Source: CAZBJJ01 sp964492245 (GTDB taxonomy: Bacteria > Spirochaetota > Spirochaetia > Treponematales > Breznakiellaceae). Taken from it: DNA of 19,252 nucleotides. Below, piece after piece: positions 13,959-19,252 of this stretch. The stretch spans positions 1-19,252 of the forward strand of contig CAZBJJ010000041.1 in the NCBI GenBank assembly GCA_964492245.1, in the 5' to 3' direction. Both the position numbers and the translations under genes were made by a program. Below the pieces are notes generated by a model that was not told where the DNA came from, made no database searches, and saw nothing but the letters and a program-made list of their open reading frames with translations. The first letter of the stretch is position 1; each line of letters opens with the position of its first letter.

Positions 13959-15056
13959 ATGAAACTAAAGTATCGTATGTTATGTATTCTTACGTGTACA
14001 TTGCTTTTTAGCCTTGCTTCATGTAAAACCAAACCCCCCGTTAAGGAGCCGGATCCAGAGCCGGTGGTCGAGGAAGTGCTCGCACCAACTGCCGACGAGT
14101 TGGCAAAGCTCGATAAGGCAAAGGCCAGCGCAGAAGCTGCCCGCCTAACCGCCATCGATGTAGATGCCCAGGAGTTAGCAGAAAAAGACTGGAGCGAGGC
14201 AGAAGAGCTCATTAACCGGGCCCACACCACCAGCCTTAAGGCCAAGGAAGATGCCGAGATCTGCTTAGAAACCACATCTACCTATAACAAGGCAGAAAAG
14301 AAATACCAGGATGCCTACGCAACGGCCCTACCACTTTTTGTGGAATCCAGCCGGGAGCGCCTGGGGAGGGCAAGAGAGCTTGCCGTCGAGGCCGGTGCCT
14401 CTGTTTTATATCCAACCCAATTGGATTTAGGCGATGGCATTGCCGAAAAGGCCTTTGCCCTTTGGGATGAGGGCGAAAAAGATGCCTCGGTTCCCAAAAT
14501 ACTGGATGCCCGCGATGCCTATTTCTCGCTTACCTCTGCTTCTACCGCTGTGGCTAAACGCAGTCGAATAGAAAAAGAGGGCGGCAAAGAAGACGATCCA
14601 GAAAACTTCTTGCTGGGAATTGAAAAGTTGCAGCAGTATGAGCCAGCCTATAGTGAAGGTGGCATGAAAGCTGCCCGCGATATTGCCGATGAAGCCCTTT
14701 TGCGCTTTAACATGGCGCTCAATAAAACCCTTTTGCGCTTAGTGGGCATTAAGAGTCGCGAAGCAGAAGAGGAAAAAATTGAGGCCGAAAAGGTAAAAGC
14801 GAAGGTCGCCACCAAAGAGCTTTGGAATCGGGCTATAGATGCCTTTACAGCTGGCGAAACCGAGGTCTCGGCAGAGCACTACGATGCAGCCCTCGAGAAT
14901 TTTGGCGAGGCAGGCGAGCTTTTTATTCAGTCTCGCGAAGAGGCCCTGGCGAAGAGGGCGAAGGCTGTCCAGGCCATAGAGGCTGCCGAGGCTGCTATTA
15001 AGGCCAGCGATGAAAAAGCCGCCGAAGCAGAAGAAATTCTTGGAGGAACAAACTGA
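13959..15056 (+). CDS. Glu/Ala-rich helical lipoprotein
   Basis: The 365-residue product begins MKLKYRMLCILTCTLLFSLA with lipobox LASC (lipidated Cys22), then a Pro-rich spacer (KTKPPVKEPDPEP). The rest is almost entirely helical and rich in Ala, Glu and Lys, with repeated patterns such as AEEL, KAKEDAE, YNKAEKKYQDAY and HYDAALENFGEAGELF that resemble TPR-like or coiled-coil helices. A loop at about residues 208-225 is acidic and Gly-rich. ATG 13959 is chosen because CAGGAG sits just upstream; the longer frame opens with TTG 13941 inside the leader hairpin. The stop overlaps the ATG of the next gene (TGATG), and that gene product also has helical repeats plus LysM, so both probably act together in the periplasm at the cell wall. 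Specific function unknown. Confidence 0.83.
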   Translation: MKLKYRMLCILTCTLLFSLASCKTKPPVKEPDPEPVVEEVLAPTADELAKLDKAKASAEAARLTAIDVDAQELAEKDWSEAEELINRAHTTSLKAKEDAEICLETTSTYNKAEKKYQDAYATALPLFVESSRERLGRARELAVEAGASVLYPTQLDLGDGIAEKAFALWDEGEKDASVPKILDARDAYFSLTSASTAVAKRSRIEKEGGKEDDPENFLLGIEKLQQYEPAYSEGGMKAARDIADEALLRFNMALNKTLLRLVGIKSREAEEEKIEAEKVKAKVATKELWNRAIDAFTAGETEVSAEHYDAALENFGEAGELFIQSREEALAKRAKAVQAIEAAEAAIKASDEKAAEAEEILGGTN

Positions 15057-16030
15057 TGAAAAAGTTACTTGCTGTTATATGTTCTATTACTTTTTTAGCT
15101 TCTCCCCTGCTATTTGCAATAGATTATCCGGAACCGGACTTGGCAAATAAGCAGGCAAGCTCTATCGAAGAACCTGTGTTCTCTGTGGCCAGCCCATCTT
15201 TAGAAGAGCTCTGGGCTGTAGACCCTGCCAGCGCAAACGGTCTTGTGCAAAGGGGCACAGAACTTGTTGTCGACCTTAGCTCGCTGTGGGATGCTCCCCT
15301 TACCGGGCCATCCGAAAACATTGTGTTTCATCCAATTGCCAGCCTTGCACAGAGCGAGAACGAGATTCAAAGCGATGCCGTCGATCAGGTGGTACCGGTT
15401 GCTCTTAGAAACAACGAGTATTACCGCGAGAGCGAGCGGCTTAAAAAGCTTTCCGACGAGGCCTTCGAATATGGCGATTACGATGCCGCAGTAAATTATG
15501 CGGCAGAGGCTGCCAAGGCGGCACAGCGCTCGGACGAGTATGTTGCCTTACAGCTATTAATGCGCAAGGTCAACAATGCTATTTTCACGGCCAATACGCG
15601 GCTCAATTGGGCCTCTTCGATTGGCGCCGAAAAAACATATGCCGATAAATATAGCGCAGCCCAGGCCGCCTATGCCCAGGCAATTAACTTTCGGGCAGAG
15701 GGCCAGTGGGACGAATCCTATGGCGAAGCCCAGAAGGTAATTAGCCTGCTTTCCAACGTCTACGAAACCCTTCCCCTGCCGGCAACCTACGTTGTGCGCC
15801 CCTGGGCAAGCACCCGGGACTGTTTCTGGACTATTGCAAAATATTCCTTTGTCTACAACAATCCTTACCGGTGGAGAGCCCTTTACGAGGCCAACCGCAC
15901 AAAATTGCGCCAGCCGAACAATCCCGACCTGGTACATGTGGGAACAGTACTCAGCATTCCCAGCATTAAGGGTGAATACCGCGAGGGGCGCTGGATGCCC
16001 GGGCGTGAATATCCTGTCTTTGGGAAATAA
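15056..16030 (+). CDS. Secreted LysM-domain protein with helical repeats
   Basis: 324 residues. A signal peptide (MKKLLAVICSITFLASPLLFA, cleavage near residue 21) is followed by a low-complexity acidic region (about 22-120), two helical units with TPR-like character (about 121-235: AFEYGDYDAAVNYAAEAAKA and AQAINFRAEGQWDESYGEA), and a C-terminal LysM module (about 244-303: TYVVRPWASTRDCFWTIAKY, then NPYRWRALYEANR and LVHVGTVLSIPS). LysM binds the glycan of peptidoglycan, so the protein should sit at the cell wall. The TGATG overlap and GGAGG at 15042-15046 tie its translation to the upstream lipoprotein. The motif starts YVVRPWAS rather than the usual YTVKPGDT, a common variation. A terminator follows 30 nt downstream. 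Confidence 0.87.
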   Translation: MKKLLAVICSITFLASPLLFAIDYPEPDLANKQASSIEEPVFSVASPSLEELWAVDPASANGLVQRGTELVVDLSSLWDAPLTGPSENIVFHPIASLAQSENEIQSDAVDQVVPVALRNNEYYRESERLKKLSDEAFEYGDYDAAVNYAAEAAKAAQRSDEYVALQLLMRKVNNAIFTANTRLNWASSIGAEKTYADKYSAAQAAYAQAINFRAEGQWDESYGEAQKVISLLSNVYETLPLPATYVVRPWASTRDCFWTIAKYSFVYNNPYRWRALYEANRTKLRQPNNPDLVHVGTVLSIPSIKGEYREGRWMPGREYPVFGK

Positions 16031-16060
16031 GTTTTAATTAATTTGTAAACATTTTAAGTA

Positions 16061-16093
16061 AAAGGCAGCTAGGAAAACCTGGCTGCCTTTTTT
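16061..16093. terminator. Bidirectional intrinsic terminator between the LysM gene and the Nudix gene
   Basis: Stem AAAGGCAGCTAGG/CCTGGCTGCCTTT (16061-16073 with 16078-16090) with one G-U pair, AAAA loop, then a T run to 16093. On the minus strand the stem is followed by TTTT, so it can also serve the convergent Nudix gene. Confidence 0.92.
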
Positions 16094-16114
16094 GGTGAAT
16101 GATTCGGAAAACTA
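16094..16114 (+). repeat. 21-nt dispersed repeat, copy 1
   Basis: This stretch begins GGTGAATGATTCGG and ends AAACTA. It matches the reverse complement of 19191-19211 at 20 of 21 positions (only base 15 differs). It lies between the terminator and the Nudix stop codon and includes that stop codon. The similarity does not extend beyond these bases. Confidence 0.7.
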
Positions 16115-16672
16115 CTTGTCTATTTTAGTGAGCCATAGGCCCAGAGCTGCAGTCATAAGGCCATGCGTATAGGGGGCCAGCCCATTGTTTTTAATTACCT
16201 CTTTCGTGGGTATTTTAAGCAGGTCTAAAAACTCATTGCTATCCAGTTCCTGTTTTTTTGCGGAAAACGGGTTTTGGGCATAAAAAATATATACGCGGTT
16301 GTCCATAATTGCCGGGTTAGGCGAGAGTGTGGCAAGCAGGTCCAGTTTGTCGCAGCTGTAGCCAGTCTCTTCTAAGAGTTCCCTCTTTGCCCCCTCTTCG
16401 GGCAGCTCGCCTTTTTCAATTACCCCGCCGGGAAATTCCACACAGACGCATTTCGAACCATGCCTCCACTGGCGAACCATCAAGAAAATATCTTCGCGGT
16501 CGCTTTTGATATGGGGGATAACAATTGCCCAATCGCGGGCCTGTAAAACATTAAAATGCGCCTCTTTGCCCCTGGGCGATAGACTGGTAGTCTCTATTAA
16601 ATCGAAGACGGCGGTGGAAAAAAGGTTTTTTCTGTCTATTTCCTGCCATTTTATATGCTCTTCATTTTTCAT
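16112..16672 (-). CDS. Nudix hydrolase (ADP-ribose pyrophosphatase-like)
   Basis: 186 residues with a complete Nudix box (residues 82-105): Gly83, Glu89, Arg97, Glu98, Glu101, Glu102 and Gly104 all fit GX5EX7REUXEEXGU. Upstream VEFPGGVIEKGE and downstream TLSPNPAIMDNRVYIF resemble the ADP-ribose/nucleotide-sugar branch, but substrate cannot be fixed from sequence. The ATG at 16672 follows AAAAGGAGG on the minus strand, and the promoter TTGAAT-17-TATAGT lies just upstream. It is divergent from the pseudo-receiver/PAS gene; the two -35 boxes overlap, so transcription from one may interfere with the other. Cytoplasmic housecleaning role inferred. Confidence 0.9.
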   Translation of the reverse strand: MKNEEHIKWQEIDRKNLFSTAVFDLIETTSLSPRGKEAHFNVLQARDWAIVIPHIKSDREDIFLMVRQWRHGSKCVCVEFPGGVIEKGELPEEGAKRELLEETGYSCDKLDLLATLSPNPAIMDNRVYIFYAQNPFSAKKQELDSNEFLDLLKIPTKEVIKNNGLAPYTHGLMTAALGLWLTKIDK

Positions 16673-16697
16673 CTTTCCTCCTTTTAAGAACCTTCTT

Positions 16698-16726
16698 ACT
16701 ATATCATATTAGGTCTCGAAATTCAA
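16698..16726 (-). promoter_or_regulatory. Promoter of the Nudix gene
   Basis: Minus strand: TTGAAT (16726-16721), 17 bp, TATAGT (16703-16698). The start is expected near 16691, ahead of the AAGGAGG ribosome site. Confidence 0.7.
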
Positions 16727-16744
16727 AAAAAAGTAGGTTATACT
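16716..16744 (+). promoter_or_regulatory. Promoter of the pseudo-receiver/PAS gene (leaderless geometry)
   Basis: TCGAAA (16716-16721), 17 bp, TATACT (16739-16744), then 6 nt to the ATG at 16751. Its -35 abuts and overlaps the -35 of the divergent Nudix promoter. Confidence 0.55.
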
Positions 16745-16750
16745 ATATTT

Positions 16751-17641
16751 ATGCAAACTAAACCTAAGATAAATATTGTGTTTACCAGTACGGTCGAGGC
16801 AGAAAAACAGAGGTTTAAAGACATTATTTCCATTAAGAAACTGAACTATGTAATGCATTGGCCAAAGACATTAAAGGAGACCGACGAGCTTTTAACGAAT
16901 AGGGACATAGACCTAATTATTACCGATCTCGGTTTCGAAAATGGTAGCCTTGCCGATTGGCTGGTTTTGTGGCCCCATCCTTTTATTATTTTATCTTACT
17001 ATGGCGAAGAGGATCGGGTCGACTCGCTAATTGGCGATGAATCCTGTTCCTACGTTATGCGGGATCCCGATCATCGGCATTTAGGAGCCCTGCCCACAAT
17101 GATCCGCAAGGTTTTAAATGTGCGCGAAAGCCTGAGCCGTCAGAATGTACATCTGCAAATATCAGAGCGGCGATATTTAGAATTGGTTCGTTCTCTACCG
17201 GATATCGTGTATACCTTGGATGCTTCGGGGCGCTTTTTATTTATAAACGAGGCGGTCTCTCAATTGGGCTACCGCCCGGAGGAACTTGTTGGCAAGCATT
17301 TTTCGAGCATTATTTACGAAGCCGATGTAGAAAAAGTTAGCAGAAGTATTGTCTTACCTCCTCTTGCAGGGCAGAACCCCGAAACGGCCCCCAAACTCTT
17401 CGACGAGCGAAGGACCGGACCTAGAATGACACGAAATTTAGAAGTCCGTATAAAACTGCCCCGCAACCAGGAGCAAAACAAGGACGCTATGGTATATGCC
17501 TTTGGCGAAGTTTCCTGTACTGGCTGTTCCCTGCCCGAATACGATGGATTGGGCATAGGCACTGTAGGCATTATCCGCGATATTTCTGGGCGCAAGCAAA
17601 ATGAAAAAAAAAGAGAAGAAAGCCTGCGTGCAAAGGCATGA
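16751..17641 (+). CDS. Degenerate receiver-PAS protein without an output domain
   Basis: 296 residues. Residues 1-125 have the pattern of a response-regulator receiver: INIVFTST, a central DIDLIITDLGF with Asp59 at the phosphoacceptor place, and FIILSYYG. The N-terminal acidic pair is missing and the usual Lys-Pro is Arg104-Asp105-Pro106, so phosphorylation is doubtful. Residues 138-283 form a PAS domain (RRYLELVRSLPDIVYTLDAS, GYRPEELVGKHFSSII, then GTVGIIRDISGRKQNE). The protein stops 13 residues after the PAS signature, where a histidine kinase or GGDEF domain would normally begin. It may be a stand-alone sensor or a remnant of a larger kinase. No Shine-Dalgarno is visible, and a -10 element ends 6 nt before the ATG. 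No partner kinase is adjacent. Confidence 0.8.
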   Translation: MQTKPKINIVFTSTVEAEKQRFKDIISIKKLNYVMHWPKTLKETDELLTNRDIDLIITDLGFENGSLADWLVLWPHPFIILSYYGEEDRVDSLIGDESCSYVMRDPDHRHLGALPTMIRKVLNVRESLSRQNVHLQISERRYLELVRSLPDIVYTLDASGRFLFINEAVSQLGYRPEELVGKHFSSIIYEADVEKVSRSIVLPPLAGQNPETAPKLFDERRTGPRMTRNLEVRIKLPRNQEQNKDAMVYAFGEVSCTGCSLPEYDGLGIGTVGIIRDISGRKQNEKKREESLRAKA

Positions 17642-17646
17642 TTATT

Positions 17647-17675
17647 TTGACAGAGGCATAAAGAAAAACTATTCT
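17647..17675 (+). promoter_or_regulatory. Promoter of the cytidylate-kinase-like gene
   Basis: A perfect TTGACA (17647-17652), 17 bp, TATTCT (17670-17675). The start is expected near 17682, giving an untranslated leader of about 50 nt before the AAGGGGGT ribosome site. Confidence 0.7.
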
Positions 17676-17734
17676 ATAAGGGAAGGAACCTGAGAATTGG
17701 CTTGGGTTTCCGCTGTTTGCATAAGGGGGTCTGT

Positions 17735-18556
17735 ATGGCAATTATTACTATTTCCCGTCAATTAGCCGCCCTGGGCGACGAAACGGCAAAGGAGCTGACA
17801 ACTCAGCTCGGCTATCGCCTAATTGATAAGGCCAATTTAGACGATACAATGGAAAAACGGGGGCTCTCCCGTGCCCGCTACGAAAAATATGATGAAAAAA
17901 AACCAGGCTTTTGGGCCTCTCTTTCGAAAGATCGGGACGATTATATTCATCATTTGCGCAGTGCCATTTTGGAAGAGCTTGCAGAAAACAATGTTATCAT
18001 TGTGGGGCGAGGGGCAAATGCTATTTTTAAAGGTCTGCCCAATCTATTGCCTGTTCGCCTGGTGGCTTCCTATCCGGTTAGAATGGAGCGAATTCGCAAT
18101 TATTATCATTGCGACGAAAAGCGGGCAAAAAATATTATTACCCGAAGCGATAACGACCGAATTGGCTTTCATCGCTATTTTTTCGACATGGATGTCAATG
18201 ATGCCTCAAATTATCTAGCTGTCTTGAACATGTCGCATATGCATCCGGCCACAGCGGCAAACCAGATTAAACATTTGTGCCAGGCCCTTATTACCGAAGA
18301 ACAGGAGGCAAAGGCAGGCCCGCTTATTGCATCGATGTTCCTGTCGCAGAAGGTCGTGGACAAGATTCTGTACGAAGAAAAAGTGCCTATTCACTTTTTA
18401 GAAGCCAATACAGCCAATGCTGAAGTCGTCCTTTTTGGCGTTGCAAATTCACAGTCGTCTATCGAATCGGCAATTGCCTGTGCGCGCACCGTCCCTGGTG
18501 TGGCAAAGGTTACCAGCGAAATTCAGCTTGTACAGGAATACAGCGTAATGCCCTAA
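17735..18556 (+). CDS. Cytidylate kinase-like protein with a C-terminal BON-like domain
   Basis: 273 residues. Residues 1-190 match the cytidylate-kinase-like family: MAIITISRQ, LGYRLIDKANLDD, NNVIIVGRGANAIF, VRLVASYPVRMERI, and RSDNDRIGFHRYFFDMDVND. The usual Gly-rich loop (SREFGSGG) is SRQLAALGDETA, so nucleotide binding may be altered. Residues 200-266 look like a BON domain (VVLFGVANSQSSIESAIACARTVPGVAKVTSEIQLV), a fold often used for membrane or ligand association. The ATG at 17735 is chosen for AAGGGGGT just upstream; an in-frame start at 17702 has no ribosome site. A short terminator overlaps the stop. The true substrate is unknown; a nucleotide or phospholipid-precursor role next to pgsA is only a guess. 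Confidence 0.8.
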   Translation: MAIITISRQLAALGDETAKELTTQLGYRLIDKANLDDTMEKRGLSRARYEKYDEKKPGFWASLSKDRDDYIHHLRSAILEELAENNVIIVGRGANAIFKGLPNLLPVRLVASYPVRMERIRNYYHCDEKRAKNIITRSDNDRIGFHRYFFDMDVNDASNYLAVLNMSHMHPATAANQIKHLCQALITEEQEAKAGPLIASMFLSQKVVDKILYEEKVPIHFLEANTANAEVVLFGVANSQSSIESAIACARTVPGVAKVTSEIQLVQEYSVMP

Positions 18557-18570
18557 CCTAGGGCTTTTTT
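18550..18570 (+). terminator. Short intrinsic terminator overlapping the stop codon
   Basis: GCCCTA/TAGGGC (18550-18555 with 18559-18564), ACC loop, then six T (18565-18570). The TAA stop lies within the hairpin. The pgsA promoter starts 3 nt later. Confidence 0.75.
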
Positions 18571-18572
18571 GC

Positions 18573-18601
18573 TTGACAGAATTTTTAGCAGTGCCCATAC
18601 T
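18573..18601 (+). promoter_or_regulatory. Promoter of pgsA (leaderless geometry)
   Basis: A perfect TTGACA (18573-18578), 17 bp, CATACT (18596-18601), then 6 nt to the ATG at 18608. Confidence 0.72.
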
Positions 18602-18607
18602 TTGGCT

Positions 18608-19189
18608 ATGACAAATGCCGATAAACTGACCAGCGTTAGACTTGTCTTTGCCCCTGTTTTTTTTGTGTTGTTTTCCTTGCAGTACTGGTTTCCCGCGGCA
18701 GAAGTGTGGAACAGATATTTGGTTCCCCTGCTTTGGGTTTTATTTGTCGTGGCAGAACTTACCGATCTCTTCGACGGTATGGTCGCTCGGGCCAGTGGCG
18801 AGGTAAGCGACTTTGGCAAACTCTTCGATCCCTTTGCCGACACCCTTGCCCGCCTGACCTATTTTTTTTGCTTTGTGCTCTACGGTTTTTTGCCCGCCTT
18901 TTTATTTGTAATTATTTTATATCGCGAATTCGGCATGCTTTTTTTGCGCATGCAATTTATGAGGCGGGGTGTTGCCATGGGAGCTCGCTGGTCGGGCAAG
19001 ATAAAGGCCGTTGTCTACATGCTCGCTGGAGCCTTTGCCCTCTTGCAGGCCTCCTTTGAGCGTCTATTGGTCGGGCATGGCTGGATAATGCCCATCCACT
19101 ATATTGCCCTTGCGGTCTTTGGGCTCTCGGTAATTCTTTCGGTATACTCTTTTTTAGAATATATAAGAATATATTACCGCAAGCCTTAA
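18608..19189 (+). CDS. pgsA: CDP-alcohol phosphatidyltransferase (PgsA-like)
   Basis: An integral inner-membrane enzyme that joins CDP-diacylglycerol to an alcohol, most likely glycerol-3-phosphate, giving phosphatidylglycerophosphate. The 193 residues contain the full signature D-x2-DG-x2-AR-x8-G-x3-D-x3-D (DLFDGMVARASGEVSDFGKL, then FDPFAD), with about five or six hydrophobic segments around it. A PgsA rather than phosphatidylserine synthase or cardiolipin synthase assignment rests on length and overall pattern, so substrate is uncertain. ATG 18608 is preferred over the upstream TTG 18569 because a consensus promoter lies between them and TTG would place it inside the gene. No Shine-Dalgarno is present. 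Confidence 0.85.
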   Translation: MTNADKLTSVRLVFAPVFFVLFSLQYWFPAAEVWNRYLVPLLWVLFVVAELTDLFDGMVARASGEVSDFGKLFDPFADTLARLTYFFCFVLYGFLPAFLFVIILYREFGMLFLRMQFMRRGVAMGARWSGKIKAVVYMLAGAFALLQASFERLLVGHGWIMPIHYIALAVFGLSVILSVYSFLEYIRIYYRKP

Positions 19190-19252
19190 CTAGTTTACCG
19201 AATCATTCACCTGGGTCGCCCAGAAATTTTCCAGCGCCCCAGTTACAAGCCC
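19190..19252 (-). CDS. Possible C-terminal end of a convergent gene (partial)
   Basis: On the minus strand, 20 codons are open from the window edge to a TAG at 19192-19190, reading GLVTGALENFWATQVNDSVN. The codon choice resembles coding sequence here, and the stop touches the pgsA stop. It is too short to identify, and the last 21 coding-strand bases are also the dispersed repeat. Confidence 0.4.
   Translation of the reverse strand, partial: GLVTGALENFWATQVNDSVN
19191..19211 (-). repeat. 21-nt dispersed repeat, copy 2 (inverted)
   Basis: The reverse complement of this stretch matches 16094-16114 at 20 of 21 positions. Like copy 1 it sits at a gene end and includes a stop codon, but its orientation relative to that gene is opposite. 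Confidence 0.7.

Noticed and set aside
18569..18607. TTG start giving a longer PgsA
   Set aside because: It would place a consensus TTGACA-17-CATACT promoter and the tail of a terminator T run within the coding sequence.
1..19252. CRISPR array, tRNA/rRNA, insertion sequence, prophage or defence island
   Set aside because: No regular repeat-spacer pattern, cloverleaf, transposase, integrase or defence-type protein was seen; content is metabolic, envelope and transport genes.

Overview
The window looks like a chromosomal segment from a spirochaete, probably near Treponema/Spirochaeta. Support is indirect: relaxed lipoprotein signal sequences (LLFSC, SLASC), abundant Glu/Ala-rich envelope proteins, a LysM protein paired with a lipoprotein, a PC4/YdbC-type protein, and a TRAP transporter with fused Q and M subunits. 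The taxonomic call is inference. Promoters are easy to read (TTGACA-like, 17-bp spacer, TATAAT-like).

Layout. 1-670: C-terminal part of a beta-barrel-like envelope protein with C-ending codon bias, then a GNRA-loop terminator. 680-1399: an AT-rich lipoprotein gene. 1396-2743: metY (sulfhydrylase) with its own promoter. 2732-2935: a leader region. It has a promoter inside the 3' end of metY, an 18-codon leader ORF reading MNRLYAFHHYYFLLQECA, and mutually exclusive hairpins ending in a strong terminator. 2936-9023: hisG, hisB, hisF, a hisA-hisI-hisE fusion, hisC and hisD. 9040-10086: a DAHP synthase, the first enzyme of aromatic amino acid synthesis. 10143-13018: TRAP transporter dctP and fused dctQM. 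13049-13555: RNase HI, meeting a PC4-family gene tail to tail. 13882-16093: an envelope lipoprotein and a LysM protein, then a bidirectional terminator. 16112-16726: a Nudix hydrolase (minus strand), divergent from a pseudo-receiver/PAS protein. 17647-19189: a cytidylate-kinase-like/BON protein and PgsA. 19190-19252: possible end of a convergent gene.

Main discovery candidate: the leader at 2732-2897 has the full logic of ribosome-mediated transcription attenuation. Segment 1 (2774-2784) pairs with segment 2 (2817-2827). Segment 2 can instead pair with 2870-2878, which overlaps the ascending arm of the terminator. The leader stop codon lies inside segment 2. The control codons are Tyr, Ala, Phe, His, His, Tyr, Tyr, Phe, not a pure His run, and the operon joins histidine synthesis to DAHP synthase. 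I infer a leader that senses histidine and Tyr/Phe together.

Other points: hisH is absent; the 100-N gap in hisC is probably an assembly artefact (the same 8 bases flank it on both sides); four start codons sit 6-7 nt after a -10 element with no Shine-Dalgarno, suggesting leaderless mRNAs; and a 21-nt near-identical repeat occurs at 16094-16114 and, inverted, at 19191-19211.
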